Counted from the first letter of the stretch, positions 1-9,893 are shown. The stretch: DNA of 64,000 bases from Nissabacter sp. SGAir0207 (GCF_005491205.1 NZ_CP028035.1:1550001-1614000); one strand, 5' to 3'. The notes: a model not told the origin generated them from the sequence alone. A program made the numbers and translations.

Positions 1-345
1 GAGGATCTCCACCCACTGGCCGGCGGCGAGCGGGTGTTGCAGGTGCGCGGCGAATACCTGCCGCTGGTGGAGCTGTTCCGGGTCTTTGACGTGGCGGGCG
101 CCCGCACTGAGGCGACGCAGGGCATCGTGGTGATCCTGCAAAGCGCCGGGCGACGCTACGCCCTGTTGGTTGACCAGCTGATTGGCCAGCACCAGGTGGT
201 GGTCAAGAATCTCGAGAGCAACTATCGCAAGGTGCCGGGGATCTCCGCGGCCACCATTCTGGGCGACGGCAGCGTGGCGCTGATCGTTGATGTCTCCGCG
301 CTTCAGGCGCTGAACCGGGAAAAGCGGGTTACGGTCGCCGCCTGA
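1..345 (+). CDS. cheA: CheA chemotaxis histidine kinase, C-terminal end (5' truncated by window)
   Basis: Frame 1 is open from the first base to the stop at 343-345 and encodes the last 114 residues of CheA. This is the CheW-like regulatory (P5) domain that docks the kinase to receptors and CheW; 'GEYLPLVELFRVF' and the C-terminal 'SVALIVDVSAL' stretch are typical. The kinase core lies upstream of the window. CheA autophosphorylates and passes phosphate to CheY and CheB, both encoded further on. cheW follows 34 bp later, as in the usual cheA-cheW transcription unit. The true start is not in the window; a GTG at 34 is internal. Confidence 0.95.
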   Translation, partial: EDLHPLAGGERVLQVRGEYLPLVELFRVFDVAGARTEATQGIVVILQSAGRRYALLVDQLIGQHQVVVKNLESNYRKVPGISAATILGDGSVALIVDVSALQALNREKRVTVAA

Positions 346-379
346 GGCGACCCTGATCCCATCGCAACATAGGTAGGAA

Positions 380-883
380 ATGAACATGGCTGGACTGGCA
401 ACTGTGACAAAACTGGCGGGTGAGACGGTAGGGCAGGAGTTCCTGATCTTCACGCTCGGTGACGAAGAGTATGGGATTGATATCCTTAAGGTGCAGGAGA
501 TCCGCGGTTACGATCAGGTGACGCGCATCGCCAACACTCCCGCCTTTATCAAGGGCGTCACCAACCTGCGTGGCGTAATTGTGCCGATCATCGACCTGCG
601 GGTGAAGTTCGCCCAGCAGGGGGTAGAGTACAATGACAACACCGTGGTGATCGTGCTCAATCTGGAGCAGCGCGTGGTAGGCATCGTGGTGGATGGCGTC
701 TCGGATGTGCTTTCGCTGACGGCTGAGCAGATCCGCCCGGCACCGGAGTTTGCGGTCACGCTGGCGACCGAGTACCTCACCGGCCTCGGCTCACTGGGTG
801 AGCGGATGCTGATTCTGGTGGACATTGAGCGGCTGCTCAGCAGCGAGGAGATGGCGCTGATTGAGAGCGTCGCCAAAGCCTGA
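380..883 (+). CDS. cheW: CheW chemotaxis coupling protein
   Basis: 167 aa, the family length. It is a single CheW domain that bridges chemoreceptors and CheA in the polar array. '[19 protein letters not shown]' and '[13 protein letters not shown]' are near-identical to E. coli CheW. The ATG at 380 has a TAGGAAA-type ribosome site just upstream; a second in-frame ATG lies two codons in. It is the last gene of the cheA-cheW unit here, because a strong terminator follows within 10 bp. In E. coli receptor genes and cheR come next; here a fimbrial operon does. Confidence 0.98.
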   Translation: MNMAGLATVTKLAGETVGQEFLIFTLGDEEYGIDILKVQEIRGYDQVTRIANTPAFIKGVTNLRGVIVPIIDLRVKFAQQGVEYNDNTVVIVLNLEQRVVGIVVDGVSDVLSLTAEQIRPAPEFAVTLATEYLTGLGSLGERMLILVDIERLLSSEEMALIESVAKA

Positions 884-888
884 TAAAT

Positions 889-916
889 CAACCCCCGCCA
901 AGGGGGTTTTTTATTT
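889..916 (+). terminator. Rho-independent terminator after cheW
   Basis: AACCCCC (890-896) and GGGGGTT (902-908) form a stem around a short loop, followed by a T-rich run to 916. It ends cheA-cheW transcription and insulates it from the downstream fimbrial genes. Confidence 0.9.
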
Positions 917-1154
917 TCTCCCTCCGCTATTTCTCCCCATTAATAAGTAAATCTTGGACTATTGAATTTATCATCACTATTTCCGTTACGATTCTTCTGA
1001 ATGGGCGGGAATAGTTAATTTTAGTGCTAATTAATCAATTATTATTAATTGTTAAATTGAAAATATAAGCCTGCTTATTTATTCTTCTCCTGAATTCAAT
1101 AGGGGCGTTTTGACGAGTGCCCGTGCCGAAATTTATTAATTCTGTGAGGAATCT
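917..1154. promoter_or_regulatory. AT-rich leader of the fimbrial operon
   Basis: 238 bp of conspicuously AT-rich sequence, with runs such as TTAATTTTAG and ATTATTATTAATTG, between the cheW terminator and the major fimbrial subunit. AT-rich leaders of this kind usually hold H-NS-sensitive fimbrial promoters. I saw no long inverted repeats resembling an invertible fimS-type switch. Exact promoter elements are not assigned. Confidence 0.5.
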
Positions 1155-1715
1155 ATGGTATCTTTCAAAAAAAGTCTTCTCTGTCTGGCGGCATCTACTC
1201 TGCTGGTTGCAGGCGGCGCATTGGCTGACGCAGGTCAGGGCGAAGGGAAAATTACCTTTAAAGGCGTGGTGATTGACGCCCCATGCTCCATCTCGCCAGA
1301 CAGCGTGGACATGGAGGTGAACCTTGGTGAAGTCTCCACCGATGCCCTGAAGTCAGGCACCTCCGCCCCGATCAGTTTCGACATCAAATTGCAGGATTGC
1401 CAGCTGGATGACGGCACGGGCACCCCGGTAGCCACCAAGGTTGGCGTCACCTTCAACAGCGCCAACGTTGACCCGTCCGCTGCCAACATCCTGGCGAACA
1501 CCCGTGGGCTGGAAGGGGCGCACAACGTCGGCGTACGCCTGATGAAAGAGGATGAGAGCCACATCGATTTGGGCGTGGAGCAAGACGTGCCGCTGGTCGG
1601 CATGAATGACGTACAGGTTCTGACCTTCAAGGCGCACATGGAAAGCCTGCCATCTGGCTTGCCAACCCCAGGGGCCGTCGAAGCCAATGCCACCTATGTG
1701 CTTAATTACCTGTAA
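1155..1715 (+). CDS. Fimbrial major subunit (chaperone-usher pilin)
   Basis: 186 aa. The N-terminus 'MVSFKKSLLCLAASTLLVAG' is a Sec signal peptide, cleaved near 'GALA-DAGQG'. The mature part starts with 'GKITFKGVVIDAPCSI', the classic pilin N-terminal strand with the first disulfide cysteine; the second Cys is in 'LQDCQLDD'. It ends in 'NATYVLNYL', the C-terminal beta-zipper motif bound by the chaperone. Subunits polymerise outside the cell by donor-strand exchange. GAGGAA lies just before the ATG. First gene of a subunit-usher-chaperone-adhesin operon; the specific fimbrial type is not identified. Confidence 0.93.
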   Translation: MVSFKKSLLCLAASTLLVAGGALADAGQGEGKITFKGVVIDAPCSISPDSVDMEVNLGEVSTDALKSGTSAPISFDIKLQDCQLDDGTGTPVATKVGVTFNSANVDPSAANILANTRGLEGAHNVGVRLMKEDESHIDLGVEQDVPLVGMNDVQVLTFKAHMESLPSGLPTPGAVEANATYVLNYL

Positions 1716-1797
1716 TGAATACGATGGTAAGGAATTTATTGCCGGAGGGTGACTTCCGGCACCTAAATTAATTTCACTTGCTGGTGTCCCCACTATT

Positions 1798-4257
1798 ATG
1801 ATCGCGTCCACGTGCGTTATTCGCCAGGGTGTAATAATGGCGATGCTGGCGATGATGTTACACGCCGCGCCAGCACCTGCCGTTGAATTCAATATTAACG
1901 CCATTGATGCGGATGTGCGGGGGAATATCAATCTCGCCGCCTTCGCACAGGCGGGAAATATTGCACCGGGCGACTACCTGCTGGACGTTACCCTGAATGG
2001 CGAACCCCTGCCGGATCGCTATTTACTGCATTGGCGAACGGTACCGGATAACCCGGTGCCGCAACTCTGTGTGCCGCCGTCGCTGGCGGACATGCTCGGC
2101 CTACAGCCGCACATTTTGCACTCGCTGCCGTTGCGTGACGGCTGCGTCGCTTTCGACAGCCACCCGGAAATCACCTTCACCCTCGATCAGGCCAACCAGC
2201 GGCTGGTGGTGCGCATCCCGCAGGCGTGGCTGGCCTACAACCCGCGTGACTGGACGCCGCCCTCCCACTGGGATCCGGGCGTCAGCGGCGTGCTGCTCGA
2301 CTACAACCTGTTTGCCAGCCGCACCCACTCCCATGACACCGGCGTGAGCCGCAGCCTGAGTGGCTATGGCACCGCGGGCATCAACCTCGGTGCGTGGCGG
2401 CTGCGCTCTGACCTGCAATACAGCGCCGACAGCACGGAAGAGGGCGGCACCAGCCACGACTTCAGCCAGCCGCAGCTCTACCTCTACCGGCCGCTGCCGT
2501 CGCTGGGCGCGCGGCTGACGCTGGGGCAGAGCACGCTGCGCTCAGACATCTTTGATGGCTTCTCCTTCACCGGCGCGACCCTGCAAACCGACGAGCGGAT
2601 GCTGCCCTATAACCTGCGCGGTTACGCCCCGCAGGTGAGTGGGCTGGCCAAAACCAACGCCCACGTGATCGTCAGCCAGAATGGCCGCGTGCTCTACCGC
2701 ACCGACGTCGCGCCCGGCCCCTTTGTGATCCGCGACCTGAGCGATGCGATTCAGGGCACGCTGGATGTGCGGGTCGAGGAGGAGGATGGGCAGGTGAGCA
2801 CCTTCAAGGTGGAGGCCGCCTCGGTGCCGTACCTGACCCGCCAGGGGCAGGTGCGCTACAGTCTGGCCGGGGGCCGCGTGGATGCGCAGGGGGGCGACAC
2901 CTGGGTCGAGCCAGCCTTCACCAGCGCCGAGTTCTCCTGGGGGGCGTTCAGCCAGACCTCGCTCTACGGCGGCCTGCTGCTGAGCGACAGCGACTACCGC
3001 GCCGCCTCCGTGGGGGTGGGGCAGAACATGACCTGGCTGGGTGCCATCTCGTTTGACATCACCCAGTCGCAGGCGCAGTTGCCGCACCGGGCGGCGCAGC
3101 GCGGCAACAGTTACCGCGTCAACTACAACAAGCGCTTTGCCGGTTCGCAGAGCGAGGTGAGTCTGGCGGGCTACCGCCACGCCAGCCGGGACTTTATGTC
3201 GATGCAGGACTTTACCCGCGGCGGCCCGGAACCCGGCGAGACTGAAAAGGAGACCTTCAGCCTCACCTTCAGCCAGATGATCCAGCCGCTGTCGCTCTCG
3301 CTGCTGCTCAGCCTGCGCAACCAGACCTATTGGGAGGGCAGCTCCAGCAACACCTACAGCGCCACGCTGGGCCGCTCCTTTGACATAGGCCGCTTTCGCG
3401 GCATCTCCACCTCGCTCTCTCTCAACCGCACGGAGGATGAGGAGGGGGAGGCCGATCGCCAAATTTACCTGACCGTCAGCGTGCCGCTCAGCGAAACCGG
3501 CCGCCTTGGCTACACCCTGCAACAGGATGACGGGGTGGATAACACCCTGACCTACTCCAGCACCCCGAACCCGGACACCAACTGGAGCCTCAGTGCGGGC
3601 GATCAGGGCGACGGCAACGGCGTGCTGACGCGCGCCAACTACCAGCACCGCAGCGCGCTCGGCGAGCTGTCGCTGGCCGGCAGCTACAAGCGTGAGGAGT
3701 ACAACTCCCTCAGCGCTGGCTGGAGCGGCTCCTTCACCGCCACCCGCCACGGCGCGGCGCTGCACCGCAACAGCGCCGCCGACGCGCCACGGCTGATGGT
3801 GGACAGCGACGGCGTGGCCGGTATCCCGATCAACGGCGGCGTGGCGGTGACCAACCGCTTTGGCACGGCGGTGATCCCCTCCCTGGCCAGCTACCTGCCG
3901 ACAGAGGCGCAGGTGGATGTCAACCACCTGCCTGACGGGGTAGATGTACGCAACAATGTGATGCGCCAGACGCTGACCGAGGGCGCCATCGGCTATCGTT
4001 CCCTGAAGGCGGTCAAAGGCCGCTATGCCGCCGCGGTCATCACCCTACAGAACGGCACCTATCCGCCGCTGGGCTCCGAGGTGGTGGATGAGGCCAGCGG
4101 CGTGCCGGCTGGCATGGTCAGCGAACAGGGACAGGTCTATCTACAGGGCGTCACCCCCAGCCACCGCTACCGCGTGCGGTGGGGCGAAGCGGGGTGCAGC
4201 CTGACACTGCCGGAGACTTTCAGCGGCGAGGGCATGTTGCTGCTGCCGTGCCGTTAA
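1798..4257 (+). CDS. Outer-membrane fimbrial usher
   Basis: 819 aa, normal for PapC/FimD-type ushers. The N-terminal signal segment (about residues 1-28, ending 'APAPA-VEFN') precedes the periplasmic domain beginning 'VEFNINAIDADVRGNINLAAF'-like sequence. The long middle is a 24-strand barrel with plug. The C-terminal domains end with the usual paired cysteines ('GEAGCSLTL' and 'LLLPCR'). It threads pilin-chaperone complexes through the outer membrane. The ATG at 1798 gives a complete signal peptide; a later ATG at 1837 would leave it too short. Placing the usher before the chaperone resembles pap/std-type operons rather than fim. Confidence 0.96.
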   Translation: MIASTCVIRQGVIMAMLAMMLHAAPAPAVEFNINAIDADVRGNINLAAFAQAGNIAPGDYLLDVTLNGEPLPDRYLLHWRTVPDNPVPQLCVPPSLADMLGLQPHILHSLPLRDGCVAFDSHPEITFTLDQANQRLVVRIPQAWLAYNPRDWTPPSHWDPGVSGVLLDYNLFASRTHSHDTGVSRSLSGYGTAGINLGAWRLRSDLQYSADSTEEGGTSHDFSQPQLYLYRPLPSLGARLTLGQSTLRSDIFDGFSFTGATLQTDERMLPYNLRGYAPQVSGLAKTNAHVIVSQNGRVLYRTDVAPGPFVIRDLSDAIQGTLDVRVEEEDGQVSTFKVEAASVPYLTRQGQVRYSLAGGRVDAQGGDTWVEPAFTSAEFSWGAFSQTSLYGGLLLSDSDYRAASVGVGQNMTWLGAISFDITQSQAQLPHRAAQRGNSYRVNYNKRFAGSQSEVSLAGYRHASRDFMSMQDFTRGGPEPGETEKETFSLTFSQMIQPLSLSLLLSLRNQTYWEGSSSNTYSATLGRSFDIGRFRGISTSLSLNRTEDEEGEADRQIYLTVSVPLSETGRLGYTLQQDDGVDNTLTYSSTPNPDTNWSLSAGDQGDGNGVLTRANYQHRSALGELSLAGSYKREEYNSLSAGWSGSFTATRHGAALHRNSAADAPRLMVDSDGVAGIPINGGVAVTNRFGTAVIPSLASYLPTEAQVDVNHLPDGVDVRNNVMRQTLTEGAIGYRSLKAVKGRYAAAVITLQNGTYPPLGSEVVDEASGVPAGMVSEQGQVYLQGVTPSHRYRVRWGEAGCSLTLPETFSGEGMLLLPCR

Positions 4258-4298
4258 CCATTTTCGCCGGCCTGGCCGGCATTGACCGGGGGTAAACC

Positions 4299-5024
4299 AT
4301 GATGAAACGTTTTCTGGCGTTAGCCATGCTCAGCGTGCTGCCACTGGCCGCGCAGGCGGCCATCAACCTTGACCGTACCCGCATCATCGCCACGGAGGGT
4401 GAAAAGTCCGTCAGCCTGACGCTCAACAACCAGAGTACCCACCTGCCATACCTCGCCCATGCGTGGGTGGAGGATGAGGCGGGCCAGAAAAACAGCGCCG
4501 TGTTCATGGTACTGCCGCCGTTGCAGCGGCTGGAGCCGCAGGCGCGCAGCCAGGTCAGGCTGGTGCGCCAGCCGGGCGCGGATGCCCTGCCCAAGGATCG
4601 CGAGAGCCTGTTCTACTTCAACGTGCGCGAAGTGCCGCCCAAGAGCGACAAGGAGAGCGTCTTGCAGGTGGCGACCCAAAGCCGCATCAAGCTGTTCTAC
4701 CGGCCGTCGTCACTGGCCAACGCGCCGGACACCCCCTGGCAGGAGCGGCTGGAGGTGACGCGCAGTGGCTCGGGCATGACGCTGCATAACCCCACGCCCT
4801 ACTACGTGACGCTGGGCTATGCTGGCAATCCGGGACAAAAGGGGCTGGCGCAGTTTGCCGGTGTGATGCTCAAGCCGTTTGGCAGTGAGCAGGTCGAGGG
4901 GACGGCGGCGCTGCATGAGCGCTTCAACCTGGGCTATATCAATGATTTCGGCGCGCTGATGCTGCTTGAAGCCCGTTGTACGGCGGGGGAACGCTGCACC
5001 CTGACCCGGTCGGCCTCGAGGTGA
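4299..5024 (+). CDS. Periplasmic fimbrial chaperone
   Basis: 241 aa. Signal peptide 'MMKRFLALAMLSVLPLAAQA' then a mature N-terminus 'AINLDRTRIIATEGEKSVSL', typical of PapD-family chaperones. The family signature appears as 'ESLFYFNVREVPP' (G1 region) followed by 'QSRIKLFYRP' with the subunit-anchoring basic residue. Two Ig-like domains bind nascent pilins by donor-strand complementation and hand them to the usher. It lies 41 bp after the usher; a GC-rich hairpin (around 4264-4282) sits in that gap and may tune relative expression. Confidence 0.96.
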   Translation: MMKRFLALAMLSVLPLAAQAAINLDRTRIIATEGEKSVSLTLNNQSTHLPYLAHAWVEDEAGQKNSAVFMVLPPLQRLEPQARSQVRLVRQPGADALPKDRESLFYFNVREVPPKSDKESVLQVATQSRIKLFYRPSSLANAPDTPWQERLEVTRSGSGMTLHNPTPYYVTLGYAGNPGQKGLAQFAGVMLKPFGSEQVEGTAALHERFNLGYINDFGALMLLEARCTAGERCTLTRSASR

Positions 5025-5028
5025 CAGC

Positions 5029-6066
5029 ATGGTCAAGATCTGGATAGTGCTGCTGGGGCTGCTGCTGGGCGGCCCGGCGTTTGCGATGGATTGCTACCTG
5101 AACAACGAAGGAGGGCCGGTGGATTTCACCACCACCGTCGACCCCTTTGCGGTGCCCTCCAATGCGCAGGCTGGCCAGAAAATCTGGGAGAGCAGCGACT
5201 TCAACATCACCGTCTACTGCACCCATAACTACGCCGACAATCAGGAAAAAGAGAACATCTACGCGTGGGTTGACCCCTATGGCAGCAGCTCTGATCCCTA
5301 CTACCAACTTGGCGTCACCTACAATGGCGCGGATTATGACGCCATTGGCGCGCCGGTCGGGCTGGACTCCGGTGTCTGCATTGACAACAACACCTTTGCC
5401 AACCATCCGCCCCAGCCTGAACAGAAGGACAAGCTGTGCAGCGGCTCGCCCAGCAGCCTGACCTTTGCTGCCAGTATGCCGGCGCGCTTCCGGCTCTACG
5501 TCAAACTGAAATCGATGCCGCCGCCCGGCTATGTCACCACGCTGTCGTCGGACTTTACGGTGGTGCAATTTGATGGCAAGGGGGGCATCAACACGATGGC
5601 CGACGCCAAAAACCTCAAATACCGGGTCAATGGGCTGAACAACATCCGCGTGCTGGATTGCGGCGCGACGCTCTCGATCTTCCCGCCAGATCAGGTGGTG
5701 GATTTCGGCGCCTTCAGCAGCAAGGATGTGCAGGCACAGCCACTCCAGCGTGACTTCACCGTCAAGGCCAATAAGTTGCAGGATGCGACGTGCAGCGACG
5801 GCTTCAAGATGACGGCGGAGTTCTATACCGACGCGCCGCTGCTGGGCGACCGGCAGGCGATCGATCTGCAAAATGGCCTGATGCTGCAAATCCTGGAGCA
5901 GGAGCAACCGCTGACCTTCAACACCTACACCGATTTTGCCGATTTCACCGGCGGCAATATGAGCTGGGAGCGCCGCTATCAGGCGCGCATCTCGCCCGCG
6001 CCCGGCGGCAACATCCAGCCCGGCCCCTTCAGCAGCACGGTGATCTTCAAGGTCTCCTACTACTAA
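5029..6066 (+). CDS. Fimbrial tip adhesin / minor subunit
   Basis: 345 aa, about twice a pilin. Signal peptide 'MVKIWIVLLGLLLGGPAFA' then 'MDCYLNNEGG'. The two-part architecture fits a tip adhesin: an N-terminal lectin-like half with Cys residues near 'VYCTHNY', 'SGVCIDNN' and 'DKLCSGS', and a C-terminal pilin-like half from about residue 205 with 'LDCGATLSI' and a terminal 'TVIFKVSYY' beta-zipper. It starts 4 bp after the chaperone stop with GAGGTG as ribosome site. Receptor specificity cannot be read from sequence; assignment rests on position, length and domain plan. Confidence 0.85.
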   Translation: MVKIWIVLLGLLLGGPAFAMDCYLNNEGGPVDFTTTVDPFAVPSNAQAGQKIWESSDFNITVYCTHNYADNQEKENIYAWVDPYGSSSDPYYQLGVTYNGADYDAIGAPVGLDSGVCIDNNTFANHPPQPEQKDKLCSGSPSSLTFAASMPARFRLYVKLKSMPPPGYVTTLSSDFTVVQFDGKGGINTMADAKNLKYRVNGLNNIRVLDCGATLSIFPPDQVVDFGAFSSKDVQAQPLQRDFTVKANKLQDATCSDGFKMTAEFYTDAPLLGDRQAIDLQNGLMLQILEQEQPLTFNTYTDFADFTGGNMSWERRYQARISPAPGGNIQPGPFSSTVIFKVSYY

Positions 6067-6069
6067 ACG

Positions 6070-6112
6070 TGGCGGCAGGCAAGGCTCACCCTACCTGCCG
6101 CGCGCTTTTCAG
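6070..6112 (+). terminator. Putative terminator after fimbrial operon
   Basis: GCGGCAGG (6072-6079) pairs with CCTGCCGC (6094-6101) around a 14-nt loop, followed by a short CTTTTC. It separates the fimbrial operon from the sigma-28 promoter of the receptor gene. Confidence 0.55.
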
Positions 6113-6123
6113 CAAAAGCCGCA

Positions 6124-6150
6124 TAAAGTTCCCCTCTCTGGTGCCGATAA
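6124..6150 (+). promoter_or_regulatory. Sigma-28 (FliA) promoter of the chemoreceptor operon
   Basis: TAAA (6124-6127), then exactly 15 nt, then GCCGATAA (6143-6150): a full match to the enterobacterial flagellar class 3 consensus TAAA-N15-GCCGATAA. The receptor ATG is 36 bp downstream. It should drive the receptor gene, and probably cheRBYZ, independently of cheA-cheW. Confidence 0.93.
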
Positions 6151-6185
6151 CCTGTTCAGTTGAAACACCTCACTAAAGGGACACC

Positions 6186-7862
6186 ATGTTAAAGCGAATG
6201 AAAGTGGTCACCAGCCTGGTCATCATGCTGGTGTTGTTCGGCGCATTGCAGCTGGCCTCGGGCGGCCTGTTCTTCTCGGCGCTGAAGAATGATAAAGAGA
6301 ACTTCACCACCTCGCAGCTGATCCGCCAGCAGCAGGCGGAGCTGAACGCCAGTTGGATCTACCTGTTGCAGACCCGCAACACCCTGAACCGGGCCGGCAT
6401 CCGCTACATGCTGGACGCCAACCAGATGGGCAGCGGCGCGACCGTGAAAGAGCTGGTGGCACAGGCGCAGCAGGCGCTGGAGACGGCGGGCGAGCACTAC
6501 GCCAACTACCAGAAGGTGCCGCGTGACCCGAGCCAGGACGTTCGCTACGCCGAAGAGGTGAAGAAACACTACGACATCCTGCATGGCGCGCTCACCGAAC
6601 TGATTGAACTGATCAGCATCGGCCGCATCAATGACTTCTTCGACCAGCCGACGCAGGGCTACCAGAATGGCTTTGAGCAGGCCTATGTCAGCTACATCGA
6701 CCAGAACGACAAGCTTTACACCAAAGCGGTCAATGACAGCGAATCCTCCTTTGGCCGCGCCATGTGGATCCTGGGCACGGTCGGGACGCTGGTGGTGCTG
6801 CTGATCGTCGCGGCATGGTTTGGCATCCAACATGCGCTGATCGCGCCGCTCAACCGCCTGATCGCCCACATCCGCCACATTGCCGCCGGTGACCTGACCC
6901 ACGCGGTCGAGGGGGCAGGGCGCAATGAGATGGGCCAGCTGGCCGCCAGCCTGCAACACATGCAGGGTGAGCTGATCAACACCGTCAGTGGCGTGCGCCA
7001 CGGCGCGGACGCCATCTACAGCGGTGCCAGCGAAATCTCCGCCGGTAACAACGATCTCTCCTCGCGTACTGAGCAGCAGGCTTCCTCTCTGGAAGAGACC
7101 GCCGCCAGCATGGAGCAGCTGACCGCCACCGTGAAGCAGAACGCCGAGAACGCCCGTCAGGCCAGCCAGCTGGCGCTGAGCGCCTCCGAAACCGCGCAGA
7201 AGGGCGGCAAGGTGGTGGCGAACGTGGTGCAGACCATGCATGACATCGCTGGCAGTTCGCAGAAGATCGCGGACATCACTGGCGTGATCGACGGCATCGC
7301 CTTCCAGACCAACATTCTGGCACTGAACGCTGCGGTAGAAGCCGCGCGTGCTGGCGAGCAGGGCCGTGGCTTTGCGGTGGTGGCGGGCGAGGTGCGCAAC
7401 CTGGCACAGCGTAGCGCCCAGGCCGCCAAAGAGATCAAGGGGCTGATTGATGACTCCGTCGCGCGCGTTGACGCTGGCTCCACGCTGGTGGAGAGCGCCG
7501 GTGACACCATGAATGACATCGTCAACGCCGTCACCCGCGTCACCGACATCATGGGCGAAATCGCCTCCGCCTCCGATGAGCAGAGCCGCGGCATTGAGCA
7601 GGTTGGTCTGGCCATCACGGAGATGGATCGCGTCACCCAGCAGAACGCCGCGCTGGTGGAGGAGTCCGCCTCCGCCGCCGCCGCGCTGGAGGAGCAGGCC
7701 AGCCTGCTGACCCAGTCGGTCGCCGTGTTCCGCCTCACCAGCGAGCAGCAGAAAGAGGCGCTGGCGGAGCTGGCACCGAAAGCCGCTGCCCCCGCGCCCG
7801 TGCTGAAAAAGCCGGTGCTGGCGAGCGCGTCAGCATCCAGTGAAAACTGGGAAACCTTCTGA
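6186..7862 (+). CDS. Methyl-accepting chemotaxis protein (Tar/Tsr-type)
   Basis: 558 aa. TM1 (about 8-30), a periplasmic four-helix ligand domain of Tar/Tsr type (about 31-190), TM2 (about 193-215), HAMP ('[19 protein letters not shown]'), then the cytoplasmic hairpin with the conserved tip '[20 protein letters not shown]'. Methylation helices flank it. The C-terminus is 'NWETF', the tethering pentapeptide that recruits CheR and CheB, so this is a high-abundance-type receptor. The ligand-binding Arg pattern is not clear enough to call Tar or Tsr. It is the only receptor gene between cheW and cheR in this window. Confidence 0.96.
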   Translation: MLKRMKVVTSLVIMLVLFGALQLASGGLFFSALKNDKENFTTSQLIRQQQAELNASWIYLLQTRNTLNRAGIRYMLDANQMGSGATVKELVAQAQQALETAGEHYANYQKVPRDPSQDVRYAEEVKKHYDILHGALTELIELISIGRINDFFDQPTQGYQNGFEQAYVSYIDQNDKLYTKAVNDSESSFGRAMWILGTVGTLVVLLIVAAWFGIQHALIAPLNRLIAHIRHIAAGDLTHAVEGAGRNEMGQLAASLQHMQGELINTVSGVRHGADAIYSGASEISAGNNDLSSRTEQQASSLEETAASMEQLTATVKQNAENARQASQLALSASETAQKGGKVVANVVQTMHDIAGSSQKIADITGVIDGIAFQTNILALNAAVEAARAGEQGRGFAVVAGEVRNLAQRSAQAAKEIKGLIDDSVARVDAGSTLVESAGDTMNDIVNAVTRVTDIMGEIASASDEQSRGIEQVGLAITEMDRVTQQNAALVEESASAAAALEEQASLLTQSVAVFRLTSEQQKEALAELAPKAAAPAPVLKKPVLASASASSENWETF

Positions 7863-7877
7863 CGCTGACGCCCGTGC

Positions 7878-7903
7878 GGATGCCTGCCCCCCGGCAGGCA
7901 TCC
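7878..7903 (+). other. Intergenic stem-loop between receptor gene and cheR
   Basis: GGATGCCTGCC (7878-7888) pairs perfectly with GGCAGGCATCC (7893-7903). There is no T-run, so it is more likely an mRNA-stabilising or attenuating hairpin that sets receptor against CheR levels than a terminator. Confidence 0.6.
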
Positions 7904-7974
7904 CGCCCGCGTGACAAGGAAAGAGCAAGATTGGGCACTACTACAGCGCGTGGTTTGCGCGTTAAGGCGGTTCT

Positions 7975-8841
7975 ATGACCAGACCAGCACTCCCCCTGCC
8001 TGACACGGCCACTCTGGCGCAGATGGCGCAGCGGCTGCCGCTGTCGGATGTGCACTTCCGCCGCATCAGCCAGCTTATCTACCAGCGTGCCGGCATCGTG
8101 CTGGCCGATCACAAGCGCGAGATGGTGTACAACCGGCTGGTGCGCCGCCTGCGCACGCTGGGGCTAAGCGACTTCGGCCAGTATCTGGCGCGGCTGGAGA
8201 ATGAGCCGAACAGCGCGGAGTGGCAGGCGTTTATCAACGCCCTGACCACCAACCTGACGGCCTTCTTCCGCGAGGCGCACCACTTCCCGATTCTGGCGGA
8301 GCACGCCCGCACGCGCGGCGGCCACTACAGCGTCTGGAGCACTGCCGCCTCCACTGGCGAGGAGCCGTACTCCATCGCCATGACCCTGACCGAGGCGCTC
8401 GGCAACCGGGTCGGGCAGGCGCAGGTGATCGCCTCTGACATCGATACCCAGGTGCTGGAGAAGGCGGTGGCTGGCGTCTACCGGCAGGAGGAGCTGCGCA
8501 CCCTCAGCCCGCAGCAGTTGCAGCGCTACTTCCTGCGCGGCACCGGGCCGCATCAGGGGCTGGTGCGGGTGCGGCCGGAGCTGGCCGGGCTGGTGGCCTA
8601 CCAGCCGCTCAACTTGCTGGCGCCAGAGTGGTCACTGCCGGGGCAGTTTGACGCCATCTTCTGCCGCAACGTCATGATCTACTTCGACAAGCCAACCCAG
8701 GAGCGCATCCTGCGGCGCTTTGTTCCCTTGCTGAAGCCGGGCGGGCTGCTGTTCGCCGGCCATTCTGAAAACTTCAGCCAGATCAGCCGCGAGTTCTACT
8801 TACGCGGGCAGACCGTGTATGGCCTGGCTAAGGAGAAGTGA
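7975..8841 (+). CDS. cheR: CheR chemoreceptor methyltransferase
   Basis: 288 aa (E. coli 286). An N-terminal helical domain is followed by the SAM-dependent methyltransferase fold; '[15 protein letters not shown]', '[16 protein letters not shown]' and '[16 protein letters not shown]' are the CheR hallmarks. It methylates glutamates on receptors using SAM, opposing CheB. It presumably docks on the NWETF tail of the receptor encoded just upstream. The stop overlaps the cheB start by one base (TGATG), implying translational coupling of the two antagonists. Confidence 0.98.
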   Translation: MTRPALPLPDTATLAQMAQRLPLSDVHFRRISQLIYQRAGIVLADHKREMVYNRLVRRLRTLGLSDFGQYLARLENEPNSAEWQAFINALTTNLTAFFREAHHFPILAEHARTRGGHYSVWSTAASTGEEPYSIAMTLTEALGNRVGQAQVIASDIDTQVLEKAVAGVYRQEELRTLSPQQLQRYFLRGTGPHQGLVRVRPELAGLVAYQPLNLLAPEWSLPGQFDAIFCRNVMIYFDKPTQERILRRFVPLLKPGGLLFAGHSENFSQISREFYLRGQTVYGLAKEK

Positions 8842-9893
8842 TGAGTAAAATCAGGGTATTGAGCGTCGATGACTCGGCGCTGATGCGCCAGTTGATGACC
8901 GAGATCATCAACAGCCACCCGGACATGGAGATGGTCGCGACCGCGCCCGATCCGCTGGTGGCGCGCGATCTGATCAAGAAATATAACCCGGATGTGCTGA
9001 CCCTCGACGTGGAGATGCCACGCATGGATGGGCTGGACTTTCTGGAGAAGCTGATGCGCCTGCGGCCGATGCCGGTGGTGATGGTCTCCTCCCTGACCGG
9101 CAAAGGCTCGGAGATCACCCTGCGCGCGCTGGAGCTGGGGGCGATTGACTTCGTCACCAAGCCGCAGCTTGGCATCCGCGAAGGGATGCTGGGCTACAGC
9201 GAGATGATCGCCGACAAGATCCGCACCGCCTCTAAGGCGCGGCTGACCCAGCAGGCACCGGCTGCCGCGCGGCCCAAGATGCTCAGCCACGGGCCGCTGC
9301 TCAGCAGCGAGAAGCTGATCGCCATCGGCTCCTCCACCGGCGGCACCGAGGCGATCCGCCACGTGCTGCAACCGCTGCCGCCCACCAGCCCGGCGCTGAT
9401 GATCACCCAGCACATGCCGCCGGGCTTTACCCGCTCCTTTGCCGAGCGGCTCAACAAATTGTGCCAGATCACGGTGAAGGAGGCGGAGGATGGCGAGCGC
9501 GTGCTGCCGGGCCACGCCTACATCGCGCCGGGTGACCGGCATATGGAGCTGGCGCGCAGCGGTGCCAACTACCAGATCAGGATCACTGACGCGCCAGCGG
9601 TCAACCGCCACCGGCCGTCGGTGGATGTGCTGTTCCGCTCGGTGGCGCAGTTTGCCGGGCGCAACGCGGTGGGGGTGATCCTCACCGGCATGGGGAACGA
9701 TGGCGCGGCCGGGATGCTTGAGATGCACCGCGCCGGTGCCTACACCCTCGCCCAGAATGAGGCCAGTTGCGTGGTATTCGGCATGCCACGTGAAGCCATC
9801 AACGCTGGCGGCGTCAGCGAAGTGGTAGACCTGAGCCAAATGAGCCAGCGGATGCTGGCGCAAATCTCAGCCGGACAGGCGCTGCGCATCTGA
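8841..9893 (+). CDS. cheB: CheB receptor methylesterase/deamidase
   Basis: 350 aa. Receiver domain at the N-terminus with acidic D10/D11 and phospho-acceptor D56 ('[11 protein letters not shown]'). A linker leads to the C-terminal methylesterase with '[10 protein letters not shown]' (nucleophile Ser) and '[10 protein letters not shown]' (catalytic His). CheA-P activates it to remove receptor methyl groups. I chose the ATG at 8841 over the GTG at 8838 because AAGGAG at 8830-8835 is well spaced for it. It is followed by a possible leaky terminator before cheY. Confidence 0.98.
   Translation: MSKIRVLSVDDSALMRQLMTEIINSHPDMEMVATAPDPLVARDLIKKYNPDVLTLDVEMPRMDGLDFLEKLMRLRPMPVVMVSSLTGKGSEITLRALELGAIDFVTKPQLGIREGMLGYSEMIADKIRTASKARLTQQAPAAARPKMLSHGPLLSSEKLIAIGSSTGGTEAIRHVLQPLPPTSPALMITQHMPPGFTRSFAERLNKLCQITVKEAEDGERVLPGHAYIAPGDRHMELARSGANYQIRITDAPAVNRHRPSVDVLFRSVAQFAGRNAVGVILTGMGNDGAAGMLEMHRAGAYTLAQNEASCVVFGMPREAINAGGVSEVVDLSQMSQRMLAQISAGQALRI

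Noticed and set aside
917..1154. Invertible fimbrial promoter switch (fimS-like)
   Set aside because: No pair of matching inverted repeats was found around the leader and no recombinase gene is nearby.
2542..3927. Long minus-strand frame antisense to the fimbrial usher (461 aa), and similar long antisense frames over fliC-type, che, flg and mdh-like GC-rich genes
   Set aside because: They mirror the codon periodicity of well-recognised plus-strand genes in high-GC DNA, lack ribosome sites, and give low-complexity His/Arg/Gln-rich products.
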